Shown here: positions 8,359 to 15,685 of the stretch, in pieces
Layout: each line of letters starts with the position of its first letter
Numbering within the stretch: position 1 is the stretch's first letter
From: Chitinophaga pinensis
GTDB lineage: Bacteria > Bacteroidota > Bacteroidia > UKL13-3
DNA length: 53,487 bases
Assembly: GCA_945873755.1 (NCBI GenBank)
Contig: CAMCEM010000005.1
Span: 1 to 53,487, forward strand
Direction of reading: 5' to 3'
The notes under the pieces: model-generated
What the model saw: the letters and a program-made list of their open reading frames with translations, nothing else
Databases searched by the model: none
What the model was told of the DNA's origin: nothing
Position numbers and translations under genes: made by a program

Positions 8359-8787
8359 TTAATTATTTTTGCTGTTATACGCTAATGCGTACAATTTTAT
8401 TTGTTTAATCATATTGTTAAATCCATTGCTTCGTTGGCTGCCAATCATGCGGCTCATGCCAATTTTTTCAATGAAAAATAGTTCACTGTTTAAAATTTCA
8501 TCGGGGGTTTGGTTGCTCCAAACTTGAACCAGTAAACTAACCAAACCTTTTGTAATTTCGGTATTGCTATCTGCTTCAAAAATTACTTTGCCATCCATAA
8601 AACTTGGATAAACCCAAACTTTACTTTGGCAACCTTTTACTATAAAATCTTCTGTTTTATGAGCTTCAGGCATGGCAGGCAGTTTTTTACCTAAATCCAT
8701 TAAGTAAAACAAAATGCTTTCCATATCGCCATCGAACAATTCAAAGTTTTCGATGATTTCGTTTTGTATGTCGGTTATATTTTTCAA
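8359..8787 (-). CDS. sufE: Cysteine desulfuration protein SufE
   Basis: SufE accepts persulfide sulfur from SufS and passes it to the SufBCD scaffold. The 142 residues cover the whole family fold. The sulfur-accepting cysteine is C53 in VKGCQSKVWV, and the conserved GMSRMIGSQRSNGFNNM segment is near the C-terminus. It follows sufS in the operon. The 145-bp gap between them is filled by a 107-bp inverted-repeat element (8827-8933). Confidence 0.94.
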   Translation of the reverse strand: MKNITDIQNEIIENFELFDGDMESILFYLMDLGKKLPAMPEAHKTEDFIVKGCQSKVWVYPSFMDGKVIFEADSNTEITKGLVSLLVQVWSNQTPDEILNSELFFIEKIGMSRMIGSQRSNGFNNMIKQIKLYALAYNSKNN

Positions 8788-8826
8788 ATAGTTCTTAATT
8801 TTTAGTACCTAGTTTTTAGTTTTTTT

Positions 8827-8933
8827 GCCACAGATTTCACAGATTACACTGATAGATTTTGTATTTATTTTTGTTACAAATTACTTATTTTATAACACAG
8901 ATTTTTTTTATTTTTTTCTGTGTAATCTGTGGC
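8827..8933. repeat. 107-bp MITE-like element with GCCACAGATT ends
   Basis: The left end GCCACAGATTTCACAG (8827-8842) and the right end CTGTGTAATCTGTGGC (8918-8933) are inverted copies; the reverse complement of the right end is GCCACAGATTACACAG. The interior is AT-rich and has no ORF. The right end abuts the sufS stop codon, whose TAG (minus strand, 8933-8935) includes the last C of the element. The same ends bound the GxxExxY unit at 10191-10836. Confidence 0.65.
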
Positions 8934-10204
8934 TATCTTTTTATTAATTTCTTAACTGCTTCCAAAAATACATCTACTTCTTCCAAAGTATTGTAAACCG
9001 AAAACGAAGCACGAATGGTCCCATCTACACCTAAATAGCTCATTAATGGTTGTGTGCAATGATGACCCGTTCTCACTGCAATTCCTTTTGCATCTAACAT
9101 CATGCCTGCATCAAAATGGTGCATGCCGTTAATTACAAATGACTGAACTGAAACCTTTTGTTTTGCTGTTCCGATAAGGTTTATGGGTTGCTGCTGTGGA
9201 GACGTTGCATGCAACGTCTTTACCGATTGGTTGATAGCCAATAATCCATCAACACAATGTTTTAGTAATTCGTTTTCGTGCGTTGCAATATTTTCTTTGC
9301 CAATTTCATTGATAAAATCTAAAGCATATTTAAAAGCAATTACATCGCCAATATTGGGTGTTCCTGCTTCAAATTTATAAGGAATTTCATTGTAAGTAGT
9401 TTTTTCAAAACTCACTTCTTTTATCATTTCACCTCCACCTTGGTAAGGCGGCATGGCTTCTAACAATTCTCGTTTGCCATATAACACACCAACACCAGTT
9501 GGGCCATATAATTTATGCCCAGAAATGGTTAAAAAATCACAATCTAAATCTTGTACATCAACTTCTAAATGCGAGCATGCTTGTGCACCATCTAACAAAA
9601 CTTTAGCGCCAACAGCATGAGCTTTGGTTATAATTTCTTTTACAGGATTAATGGTTCCTAAAGCATTACTCACCCATACGCAAGCCACTATTTTGGTTTT
9701 TGATGAAAGTAATTTTTCATACTCTTCCATCAATAATTCGCCTGCTTCGTTTATTGGAATAACTTTTAAAATAGCACCTTTTTCTTCGCAAATCATTTGC
9801 CAAGGAACAATATTGCTGTGGTGTTCCATGGTAGTTATGATTACTTCATCGCCTGCTACCAAAAATTTTCTTCCCCAAGTTTGGGCAACTAAGTTGATGC
9901 TTTCTGTAACTCCTTTTGTGAAAATACATTCTTCCACTTCCTTCGCATTTATAAATGCTTGAATGGTTTTACGTGTATCCTCAAACATGTCGGTAGAACG
10001 AGCAGCTAGGGTATGTGCAGCTCTGTGAATGTTTGCATTATCGTGAGAATAATATTTAACTAATGCATCAATAACTGCTTGTGGTTTTTGTGTGGTAGCG
10101 GCATTGTCAAAATAAATCAAAGGCTTACCATTAACCTCTTGATGAAGTATTGGAAACTGATTTCTTATTGATGTTATATCTAATTTTTGAGCCACAGATT
10201 TCAC
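8933..10204 (-). CDS. sufS: Cysteine desulfurase SufS
   Basis: SufS is a PLP enzyme that removes sulfur from L-cysteine and hands it to SufE for Fe-S assembly. At 423 residues it is slightly longer than usual. The PLP lysine is K231 in ISGHKLYGP, and the persulfide cysteine is C383 in VRTGHHCTQP. FDNAATTQKP and TMEHHSN are further family motifs. The start is a GTG at 10202-10204 lying inside a GCCACAGATTTCACAG repeat, which encodes MKSVA; no in-frame ATG lies close by. An 18-20 bp perfect palindrome (9200-9219) is translated in frame as KTLHATS (about residues 329-335), where typical SufS proteins appear shorter. The stop codon also touches a repeat. Confidence 0.94.
   Translation of the reverse strand: MKSVAQKLDITSIRNQFPILHQEVNGKPLIYFDNAATTQKPQAVIDALVKYYSHDNANIHRAAHTLAARSTDMFEDTRKTIQAFINAKEVEECIFTKGVTESINLVAQTWGRKFLVAGDEVIITTMEHHSNIVPWQMICEEKGAILKVIPINEAGELLMEEYEKLLSSKTKIVACVWVSNALGTINPVKEIITKAHAVGAKVLLDGAQACSHLEVDVQDLDCDFLTISGHKLYGPTGVGVLYGKRELLEAMPPYQGGGEMIKEVSFEKTTYNEIPYKFEAGTPNIGDVIAFKYALDFINEIGKENIATHENELLKHCVDGLLAINQSVKTLHATSPQQQPINLIGTAKQKVSVQSFVINGMHHFDAGMMLDAKGIAVRTGHHCTQPLMSYLGVDGTIRASFSVYNTLEEVDVFLEAVKKLIKR
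9200..9219. repeat. In-frame palindromic repeat inside sufS
   Basis: AGACGTTGCATGCAACGTCT is a perfect 20-bp palindrome within the sufS coding sequence. It is read in frame on the minus strand as part of VKTLHATSP. Flanking bases (GTGG on the left, TTACC on the right) give a weak extension. It resembles coding palindromic insertions such as the Rickettsia palindromic elements, though no homology to them is claimed. Confidence 0.7.
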
Positions 10205-10230
10205 AGATTTAAATGATTTTTTATTTTACT

Positions 10231-10394
10231 AACCGCAAAGTTCGCAAAGGTTTTTCGCAAAGTTCGCAAAGGTTTACTTCGTGTTCTGGTTTGTTTTATT
10301 TTTTTAACCGCAAAGTTCGCAAAGGTTTTTCGCAAAGTTCTTAAAGGTTTTCTTCGTGCTCTTTGCGTATTCTCTTCGTGTTCTTTGCGGTTAA
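10231..10394. repeat. CGCAAAG/TTCGCAAAGG repeat block
   Basis: Two 45-nt copies (10231-10275 and 10306-10350, two differences) start AACCGCAAAGTTCGCAAAGG, followed by TTTTTCGCAAAGTT. A reversed CTTTGCGGTTA ends the block (10384-10394) and can pair with TAACCGCAAAG at 10305-10315. It lies between sufS and the GxxExxY gene, within the inverted-repeat unit. Confidence 0.75.
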
Positions 10395-10407
10395 TCTTCT
10401 TAACTAT

Positions 10408-10806
10408 TTAGTTTTCGATTTTATTAGCAACTCTTTTAAGTCCATTTTTTAAAAGTGTTACGTTAAAGTTTATCAAAAGGCCTAGTCTAAAGTCACCTAT
10501 TTTTAAATAAGTTAGTGTTTGAGCCAAATCAACATCGTTCAAGGCTTCTTTTGACTTTATTTCTAGTACCAATTTTTTTTCTACAAGTAAATCTATTCTA
10601 TAACCAATTTCTAATTTAACCTCATTATAAATTAATGGCATTGGCTTTTCTTTTTCAACAAATAAACCTTCTTTCACTAATTCAAAATACAAACATTCCT
10701 TGTAGGCAGATTCTAACAAACCAGGCCCTAATGCTTTATGAACCTTGATTGCACAACCAATTACTTTATTAGTTATTTCTTCTATATTTAAATTACCTTC
10801 AATCAT
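10408..10806 (-). CDS. GxxExxY protein (PD-(D/E)XK nuclease-like, PDDEXK_3)
   Basis: This 132-residue protein carries the name-giving motif G29-LL-E32-SA-Y35. Its later segment RIDLLVEKKLVLEIKSKE has the nuclease-like pattern D72...E82-x-K84. The family is known as a small, often multi-copy protein of unknown function; nuclease activity is inferred from the fold. It interrupts the suf operon between sufD and sufS and is flanked by inverted GCCACAGATT repeats. Its ATG sits directly against three tandem AATCTGTG copies (10808-10836), so the repeat forms its whole 5' leader. It is unrelated to Fe-S assembly by any visible feature and is probably a passenger. Confidence 0.9.
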   Translation of the reverse strand: MIEGNLNIEEITNKVIGCAIKVHKALGPGLLESAYKECLYFELVKEGLFVEKEKPMPLIYNEVKLEIGYRIDLLVEKKLVLEIKSKEALNDVDLAQTLTYLKIGDFRLGLLINFNVTLLKNGLKRVANKIEN

Positions 10807-10838
10807 GTAATCTGTGTAATCTGTGCAATCTGTGGCTA
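10807..10838. repeat. Tandem AATCTGTG repeat before the GxxExxY gene
   Basis: Three near-identical 9-mers (AATCTGTGT, AATCTGTGC, AATCTGTGG) lie between the ATG of the GxxExxY gene and the stop codon of sufD, ending 4 bases before the latter. This forms the right inverted end of the 646-bp unit. Confidence 0.75.
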
Positions 10839-10841
10839 ATC

Positions 10842-12128
10842 TTATATCTTTTTCTCTATTTCTTGTTCTAGCAATTCGACCAATTCAGGAATTTTAATTC
10901 TTTCAGCTATATCATCGGCAAATGCGTTTAGCAGCATTTTTCTTGCTACATCTGCCGGAATTCCTCTGCTTCTTAAGTAAAACATAGGTTCTTCGTCTAG
11001 TTGACCAATAGTTGCGCCATGTGTACATTTAACATCATCAGCAAAAATTTCTAATTGGGGTTTGGTATTTACCGTTGCCTCATTGCTTAATAATATATTT
11101 TTGTTACGTTGATATGCATTGGTTTTTTGTGCATCTAAATGAACCATAATTTTTCCATTAAATACCGCCACCGATTTATCCATCATAATGCCTTTGTATA
11201 ATTCATCACTAAAGCAATTTGGGAAAGCATGGTCAACACGTGTGTGGTTATCAACTAACTCTGTTCCATGTGGCATATACAAACCATACAATAAACTATT
11301 GCAGTTTTGTCCGTTCATAAAAAAATGTAAGTTGTTACGCACCAAAGTACCACTTAATGTTAAGGTTACGTGGTTAATATTGGTATTTGCTTCTTGAAAA
11401 ATTTGGGTAAAATTATTGTGGTAACTTTCACCTTCTTGGTTTTGAATTTTATAATGTTCAATATGCGCATTTTCATTAGCATAAACTTCATTAACCGCAT
11501 TGGTAAATGAGGGGTTATTACCAACGGCATAAAAAGTTTCAACCAAAGTTAGCGAAGCACTTTTTTCTACAATAATTAAATTGCGGGGTTGGCACAATAC
11601 ATTTACATCGGTTGAATCGGCAATATTGATTATGATAACAGGATTGGTTAATGTTTTATTATTGGGTACAAATATAAAAGCACCATCACTTAACAAAGCA
11701 GTATTCATGGCATTTAAACCTTGTCCTTCAATGGGAGCATATTTGCCAAAATGTTTGTTAAATAATTCGCTATGAGCTGTTTTGGCTTTAGCTAAAGTAG
11801 TAATAACAATGCTGCTATCAGTTTCAATTATGGTTGAAAGTTCAGTGCGGAAAGTACCATTTACAAAAACCAATTTGTTGGCTGTTAAGTCTTTTAAAAA
11901 CGCATGCGATAGCATCAATTCTGTTTCAATGGTACTTTCGCATGTTGATTGAAACGATTGATTGACAATATTTTTAAGGTTGGTGTATTTCCATTCCTCG
12001 TTTTTGGTGGTAGGAAAACCAACTTTTTCAAATTCAGCAAAAGCTTCTTCACGCTTCAAAAAGAAATCACTTTTCTCCGCTTGATTTTTGTATAAATTAA
12101 ACTCTGCTTTTATATTTTCTACTAACAT
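10842..12128 (-). CDS. sufD: Fe-S cluster assembly protein SufD
   Basis: SufD pairs with SufB to form the scaffold on which SufC-driven Fe-S assembly occurs. The C-terminal beta-helix core shows the family motifs FMNGQNCNSLLYGLYMPHG, KIMVHLDAQKTNAYQRNKN and DDVKCTHGATIGQLDEE, followed by FYLRSRGIP. I start it at the ATG at 12126-12128 (MLVENIKAEF, 428 residues). An earlier ATG at 12173 would add 15 residues (MFRISLFEFRIYREI) translated from AATTCGAA-type repeat DNA, and an AGAGAA ribosome-binding-like stretch precedes the inner ATG. The GxxExxY unit follows it. Confidence 0.93.
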   Translation of the reverse strand: MLVENIKAEFNLYKNQAEKSDFFLKREEAFAEFEKVGFPTTKNEEWKYTNLKNIVNQSFQSTCESTIETELMLSHAFLKDLTANKLVFVNGTFRTELSTIIETDSSIVITTLAKAKTAHSELFNKHFGKYAPIEGQGLNAMNTALLSDGAFIFVPNNKTLTNPVIIINIADSTDVNVLCQPRNLIIVEKSASLTLVETFYAVGNNPSFTNAVNEVYANENAHIEHYKIQNQEGESYHNNFTQIFQEANTNINHVTLTLSGTLVRNNLHFFMNGQNCNSLLYGLYMPHGTELVDNHTRVDHAFPNCFSDELYKGIMMDKSVAVFNGKIMVHLDAQKTNAYQRNKNILLSNEATVNTKPQLEIFADDVKCTHGATIGQLDEEPMFYLRSRGIPADVARKMLLNAFADDIAERIKIPELVELLEQEIEKKI

Positions 12129-12129
12129 T

Positions 12130-12256
12130 ATTTCTCTATAAATTCTAAATTCGAATAACGAAATCCGAAACATTTTAAATAAATTTTGACTTAAAATTCT
12201 TTACTCAACTTAATATTAAAAAATATTTCGTGCTTCGAATTTTAAATTTCGAATTT
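12130..12256. repeat. AATTCGAA/AATTCTAAATT repeat between sufC and sufD
   Basis: The gap contains AATTCTAAATTCGAATAACG and, nearer sufC, CTTCGAATTTTAAATTTCGA. These resemble the motifs at 8284-8350 and 6297-6352. A spurious upstream extension of sufD would be translated from this DNA. Confidence 0.45.
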
Positions 12257-13015
12257 TTATGAATTAGCTTCTACTTCTTGTTTAATCCAATCGTAGCCTT
12301 TTTCTTCTAATTCTTTGGCTAAACTTGCATCGCCACTTTTTACAATGCGGCCTTTGTATAACACATGCACAAAATCTGGAACTATATAATCTAACAACCT
12401 TTGGTAATGTGTAATAACAATGAATGCTCTTTCTTTATTGCGCAATTTATTTACCCCTTCCGATACCAAACGCAAAGCATCAATATCTAATCCTGAATCG
12501 GTTTCATCTAAAATACCTAATTTAGGTTCCAACATTGCCATTTGAAAAATTTCATTGCGTTTTTTCTCACCGCCACTAAAACCTTCGTTCAATGAACGAC
12601 TGGTTAACGATTTATCCATTTCAACCATAGCCATTTTTTCGCGCATCATTTTCAAAAAGTCGGTAGCTTCCATTGGCTCTAAACCTTGGTATTTGCGCTT
12701 TTCGTTGATGGCCGTTTTCAAAAAATTGGTATTGCTCACACCTGGTATTTCAATTGGGTATTGAAAAGCCAAAAACACACCTTCACGTGCTCTATCTTCT
12801 GGGCTTAATTCTAATAAATCTTTACCTTCAAATTCAACAGTTCCTTCTGTAACTTCGTAATCAGCTCTGCCAGCCAATACAGCCGATAAAGTACTTTTAC
12901 CTGCACCATTTGGTCCCATGATTGCATGCACTTCGCCTGCTTTTACTTCAAGGTTTAAACCATTTAGGATTTTTTTACCTTCTATTTCTGCTTTTAGATT
13001 TTTTATTGATAACAT
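12257..13015 (-). CDS. sufC: Fe-S assembly ATPase SufC
   Basis: SufC is the ABC-type ATPase that drives conformational change in SufBC2D. Visible motifs are Walker A GPNGAGKST (34-42), the signature SGGEKKRNE, and Walker B LGILDETDSGLD with the H-loop VITHYQRLL. I use the ATG at 13013-13015 (MLSIKNLKAEIEGKKIL, 252 residues), which matches the usual family start. The ATG seven codons upstream (13034-13036) lies in a palindromic repeat and would add MVHKQEK. It sits between sufB and sufD in transcription order. Confidence 0.95.
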   Translation of the reverse strand: MLSIKNLKAEIEGKKILNGLNLEVKAGEVHAIMGPNGAGKSTLSAVLAGRADYEVTEGTVEFEGKDLLELSPEDRAREGVFLAFQYPIEIPGVSNTNFLKTAINEKRKYQGLEPMEATDFLKMMREKMAMVEMDKSLTSRSLNEGFSGGEKKRNEIFQMAMLEPKLGILDETDSGLDIDALRLVSEGVNKLRNKERAFIVITHYQRLLDYIVPDFVHVLYKGRIVKSGDASLAKELEEKGYDWIKQEVEANS

Positions 13016-13034
13016 TTTTTCTTGTTTATGGACC

Positions 13035-13093
13035 ATGGACGATAGTCCATAGCAAATAATACTTATTTGAATTTTCTATGGTCTATCGACCAT
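13035..13093. repeat. Paired palindromes between sufB and sufC
   Basis: Two 16-nt palindromes with 4-nt loops occupy this gap: ATGGAC-GATA-GTCCAT at 13035-13050 and ATGGTC-TATC-GACCAT at 13078-13093. A related CTATTGTCTATCC runs into the sufB stop codon at 13104. The first palindrome contains the dubious upstream ATG of sufC. They could form hairpins in the suf mRNA. Confidence 0.75.
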
Positions 13094-13103
13094 TAACTAT
13101 TGT

Positions 13104-14555
13104 CTATCCGACACTTCCTTCTAAACTTACTGCTAATAGCTTCTGTGCTTCTACTGCGAATTCCATTGGTAATTGGTTCAGTACTTCTTTACAGAAACCG
13201 TTTACAATTAATCCGATGGCTTCTTCTGTGCCAATACCACGTTGGTTGCAATAAAATATTTGATCTTCACCAATCTTACTAGTACTTGCTTCGTGTTCAA
13301 CTGTAGCAGTATTATTACTTATTTCTAGGTATGGAAAAGTATGCGCTCCACTCCTATTTCCTATTAACATACTATCGCATTGCGTATGGTTACGGGCATT
13401 TTCAGCTTTTTTATTTACTTTAACTAAACCACGGTAGGTGTTGTGCGATTTTCCTGCTGAAATTCCTTTCGATACAATTCTGCTTTTGGTGTTTTTACCA
13501 ATGTGAATCATTTTGGTTCCGGTATCGGCAACTTGCATGTTATTAGTTACAGCAACCGAAAAAAACTCACCAGTTGAATAATCACCTTTTAATATACAAC
13601 TTGGGTATTTCCAAGTAATGGCACTTCCAGTTTCTACTTGTGTCCAGCTAATTTTAGAATGTGCACCTTCGCAACTTCCACGCTTAGTAACAAAATTATA
13701 AATCCCACCTTTTCCATCTTTGTCTCCTGGATACCAGTTTTGAACGGTAGAATATTTTATTTCTGCTTTTTCCATCGCAATTAATTCCACTACAGCTGCG
13801 TGCAATTGGTTTTCATCGCGCATGGGAGCGGTGCAACCTTCTAAATAACTAACATAACTGTTATCGTCTGCAATGATTAATGTTCGCTCAAACTGACCCG
13901 TATTTTCAGCATTGATACGGAAATAAGTAGACAATTCCATTGGGCAACGAACTCCTTTTGGAATATAAACAAAACTTCCATCGCTAAAAACAGCTGCGTT
14001 TAAAGCCGAAAAATAATTATCGGTGTAAGGAACCACAGAGCCAATGTGTTTTTTTACTAATTCTGGGTGCTCATGCAATGCTTCACTGATGGCGCAGAAA
14101 ATAACTCCTTTTTCGTATAATTGGTCTTTAAAAGTGGTGGCTATAGAAACTGAATCAAAAACTGCATCAACTGCAACTCCTGTTAAACGTTTTTGTTCTG
14201 ATAAACTAATTCCTAATTTTTCAAATGTTTTTAATAATTCTGGATCTACTTGATCTAAACTATCTAATTTTATTTTTTCTTTTGGAGCAGCGTAATAAAT
14301 AATGTCTTGGTAATTGATTGGCTTTAAATTAAAATTTTGCCAATTGGGTTCTTCTAAAGTTAACCAATAACGATAAGCTTTCAATCTCCATTCCAACATC
14401 CATTCAGGTTCATTTTTTTTTGAAGAAATAAACCTAACAATATCCTCGCTCAGCCCCATAGGAGCAGTTTCCATTTCTATATCAGTACTAAATCCATATT
14501 TATATTCTTGGCTTACTACCTGATCAATTATATCAACTTCTTGTGTTTCTGACAT
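13104..14555 (-). CDS. sufB: Fe-S cluster scaffold protein SufB
   Basis: SufB is the main scaffold subunit on which the nascent Fe-S cluster forms. The 483-residue length is normal. Recognisable blocks are [40 protein letters not shown] and [20 protein letters not shown], followed by [20 protein letters not shown] with the functionally important Cys and Glu region. It is the first gene of the suf operon. A TAAATTTG -7 box lies 30 bases upstream. No sufA or known Fe-S regulator gene accompanies it here. Confidence 0.96.
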   Translation of the reverse strand: MSETQEVDIIDQVVSQEYKYGFSTDIEMETAPMGLSEDIVRFISSKKNEPEWMLEWRLKAYRYWLTLEEPNWQNFNLKPINYQDIIYYAAPKEKIKLDSLDQVDPELLKTFEKLGISLSEQKRLTGVAVDAVFDSVSIATTFKDQLYEKGVIFCAISEALHEHPELVKKHIGSVVPYTDNYFSALNAAVFSDGSFVYIPKGVRCPMELSTYFRINAENTGQFERTLIIADDNSYVSYLEGCTAPMRDENQLHAAVVELIAMEKAEIKYSTVQNWYPGDKDGKGGIYNFVTKRGSCEGAHSKISWTQVETGSAITWKYPSCILKGDYSTGEFFSVAVTNNMQVADTGTKMIHIGKNTKSRIVSKGISAGKSHNTYRGLVKVNKKAENARNHTQCDSMLIGNRSGAHTFPYLEISNNTATVEHEASTSKIGEDQIFYCNQRGIGTEEAIGLIVNGFCKEVLNQLPMEFAVEAQKLLAVSLEGSVG

Positions 14556-14584
14556 TTTTAAACTTTTTATTGAGTTTTGGATTG

Positions 14585-14592
14585 CAAATTTA
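14585..14592 (-). promoter_or_regulatory. -7 box of the suf operon
   Basis: The minus strand reads TAAATTTG, matching TAnnTTTG, 30 bases before the sufB ATG. It probably drives the whole sufBCD-GxxExxY-sufSET operon. No -33 TTTG at the expected spacing was found. Confidence 0.45.
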
Positions 14593-14773
14593 AACTAAAT
14601 TTTTGACTATTTATATTTAGTCTAAATAGAAATACAAAAAAATGTTCCTAACTGTTTTATAAAATGATTTAGTTTAGTTCTTTGTAAATAGTTCATAGTT
14701 TGTGGGTTTTTGGTTTCGGCTTATTTATTACGAGTTATAATTTTCATACTTAATACTTCTTAATTGATAAGTT

Positions 14774-14899
14774 GCGTAAGGGATAGCAGCGGAAATCCTT
14801 TTTTGTTTGGCATTGTGGGTTGGGTAAAAAAGATTGGAGCGAATAGCCCGACCCATTTTAGCTAGTAATGGCCTTAGAAATGGGCCAAATGGGTTACGC
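14774..14899 (+). ncRNA. Candidate structured RNA upstream of psd (flavo-1-like?)
   Basis: The 454-bp gap between sufB and psd contains a GC-richer island. GCGTAA (14774-14779) pairs with TTACGC (14894-14899) as a closing stem. Inside are GGAT/ATCC (14781-14784 with 14795-14798), a 9-bp stem TGGGTTGGG/CCCGACCCA with one G-U pair (14816-14824 with 14847-14855), and an alternative CCCATTT/AAATGGG pairing. The single-stranded segments GGGATAGCAGCGGAAATCC and AGATTGGAGCGAATAGCCCG look like conserved RNA motifs I recall from Bacteroidota intergenic regions, possibly the flavo-1 class. The strand and family are uncertain. The rest of the gap holds only the two promoter boxes. Confidence 0.45.
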
Positions 14900-14979
14900 C
14901 CAAAAACAAATTATAAAATTGAGATAAGTGACTAATATATGTATATTTAAAAAACGGTAGGCAATTAAACAGCTTTATT

Positions 14980-14987
14980 TATATTTG
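14980..14987 (+). promoter_or_regulatory. -7 box of psd
   Basis: TATATTTG matches TAnnTTTG and is followed by CC, as at recF. It lies 22 bases before the psd ATG at 15010. Confidence 0.5.
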
Positions 14988-15009
14988 CCGATTAATAAAA
15001 AACAAAAAA

Positions 15010-15660
15010 ATGTTACATAAAGAAGGGAAAGCTACTATATTAATTACACTGTTAAGTTTATTTGCTTTAAATTTCGCTTTCAGTTTTACAGAAATTAACT
15101 GGTTAATAAATATAATTTTAATTTTATCAATAGTATTTTTAATCATCATTCTACAATTTTTCAGAAACCCTACTGTTACAGTTACTCAAAACGAAAACCA
15201 TGTAATTTGCCCTGCTGATGGAAAAGTAGTGGTGATAGAAGAAGTAATGGAAACGGAATATTACAATGAAAAAAGAATTCAAGTTTCTGTATTTATGAGT
15301 CCTTTTAATGTGCATGTAAACCGAAACCCAATTGGTGGTTTGGTAAAATATTTTAAATACCATCCTGGTTTATATTTAGTGGCTTGGCATCCAAAATCAT
15401 CTACTGAAAATGAACGTACTACAACAGTTATTGAAAAAACAAACGGTGTTTCTGTTTTGTTTCGCCAAGTTGCAGGTGCATTGGCTAAACGCATAGTTTG
15501 GTATGTAAAAGAAGGTCAACAAGCGGAGCAAGGTGCTGAAATGGGTTTTATTAAATTTGGTTCGAGGGTTGATTTGTATTTGCCTTTAGATGCTAAAATA
15601 AATGTGACTTTAAATGAAGTGGTTAAAGGTGGAAAAACAGTTATAGCTGAATTTAAATAA
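15010..15660 (+). CDS. psd: Phosphatidylserine decarboxylase family protein
   Basis: The enzyme converts phosphatidylserine to phosphatidylethanolamine, the main zwitterionic membrane lipid. The 216-residue protein is of the short family form. Two N-terminal hydrophobic segments (about 9-27 and 31-51) anchor it in the membrane. The core shows VICPADGKVV, FMSPFNVHVNR and the Gly-Ser autocleavage site G184-S185 in IKFGSRVDLYLP, where the pyruvoyl group forms. The partner synthase gene is not in the window. A -7 box lies just upstream, and a repeat-rich gap follows. Confidence 0.93.
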   Translation: MLHKEGKATILITLLSLFALNFAFSFTEINWLINIILILSIVFLIIILQFFRNPTVTVTQNENHVICPADGKVVVIEEVMETEYYNEKRIQVSVFMSPFNVHVNRNPIGGLVKYFKYHPGLYLVAWHPKSSTENERTTTVIEKTNGVSVLFRQVAGALAKRIVWYVKEGQQAEQGAEMGFIKFGSRVDLYLPLDAKINVTLNEVVKGGKTVIAEFK

Positions 15661-15685
15661 ATAGTTTGTAGTAAATTAAAGCAAA

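Larger units (their letters stand above)
10191..10836. mobile_element. GxxExxY-gene unit with inverted-repeat ends
   Basis: This 646-bp unit lies between sufS and sufD. The left end GCCACAGATTTCACAGATT (10191-10209) is inverted at the right end, whose reverse complement is GCCACAGATTGCACAGATT. The two differ at one of 19 positions. Inside are the GxxExxY gene (10408-10806) and CGCAAAG repeats (10231-10394). No transposase gene and no clear target duplication were seen, so mobility is inferred from the ends and from a gene-less copy of the same ends at 8827-8933. Confidence 0.5.

Noticed and set aside
10191..10836. Classic insertion sequence
   Set aside because: There is no transposase gene and no clear target-site duplication; kept as a repeat-bounded unit only.
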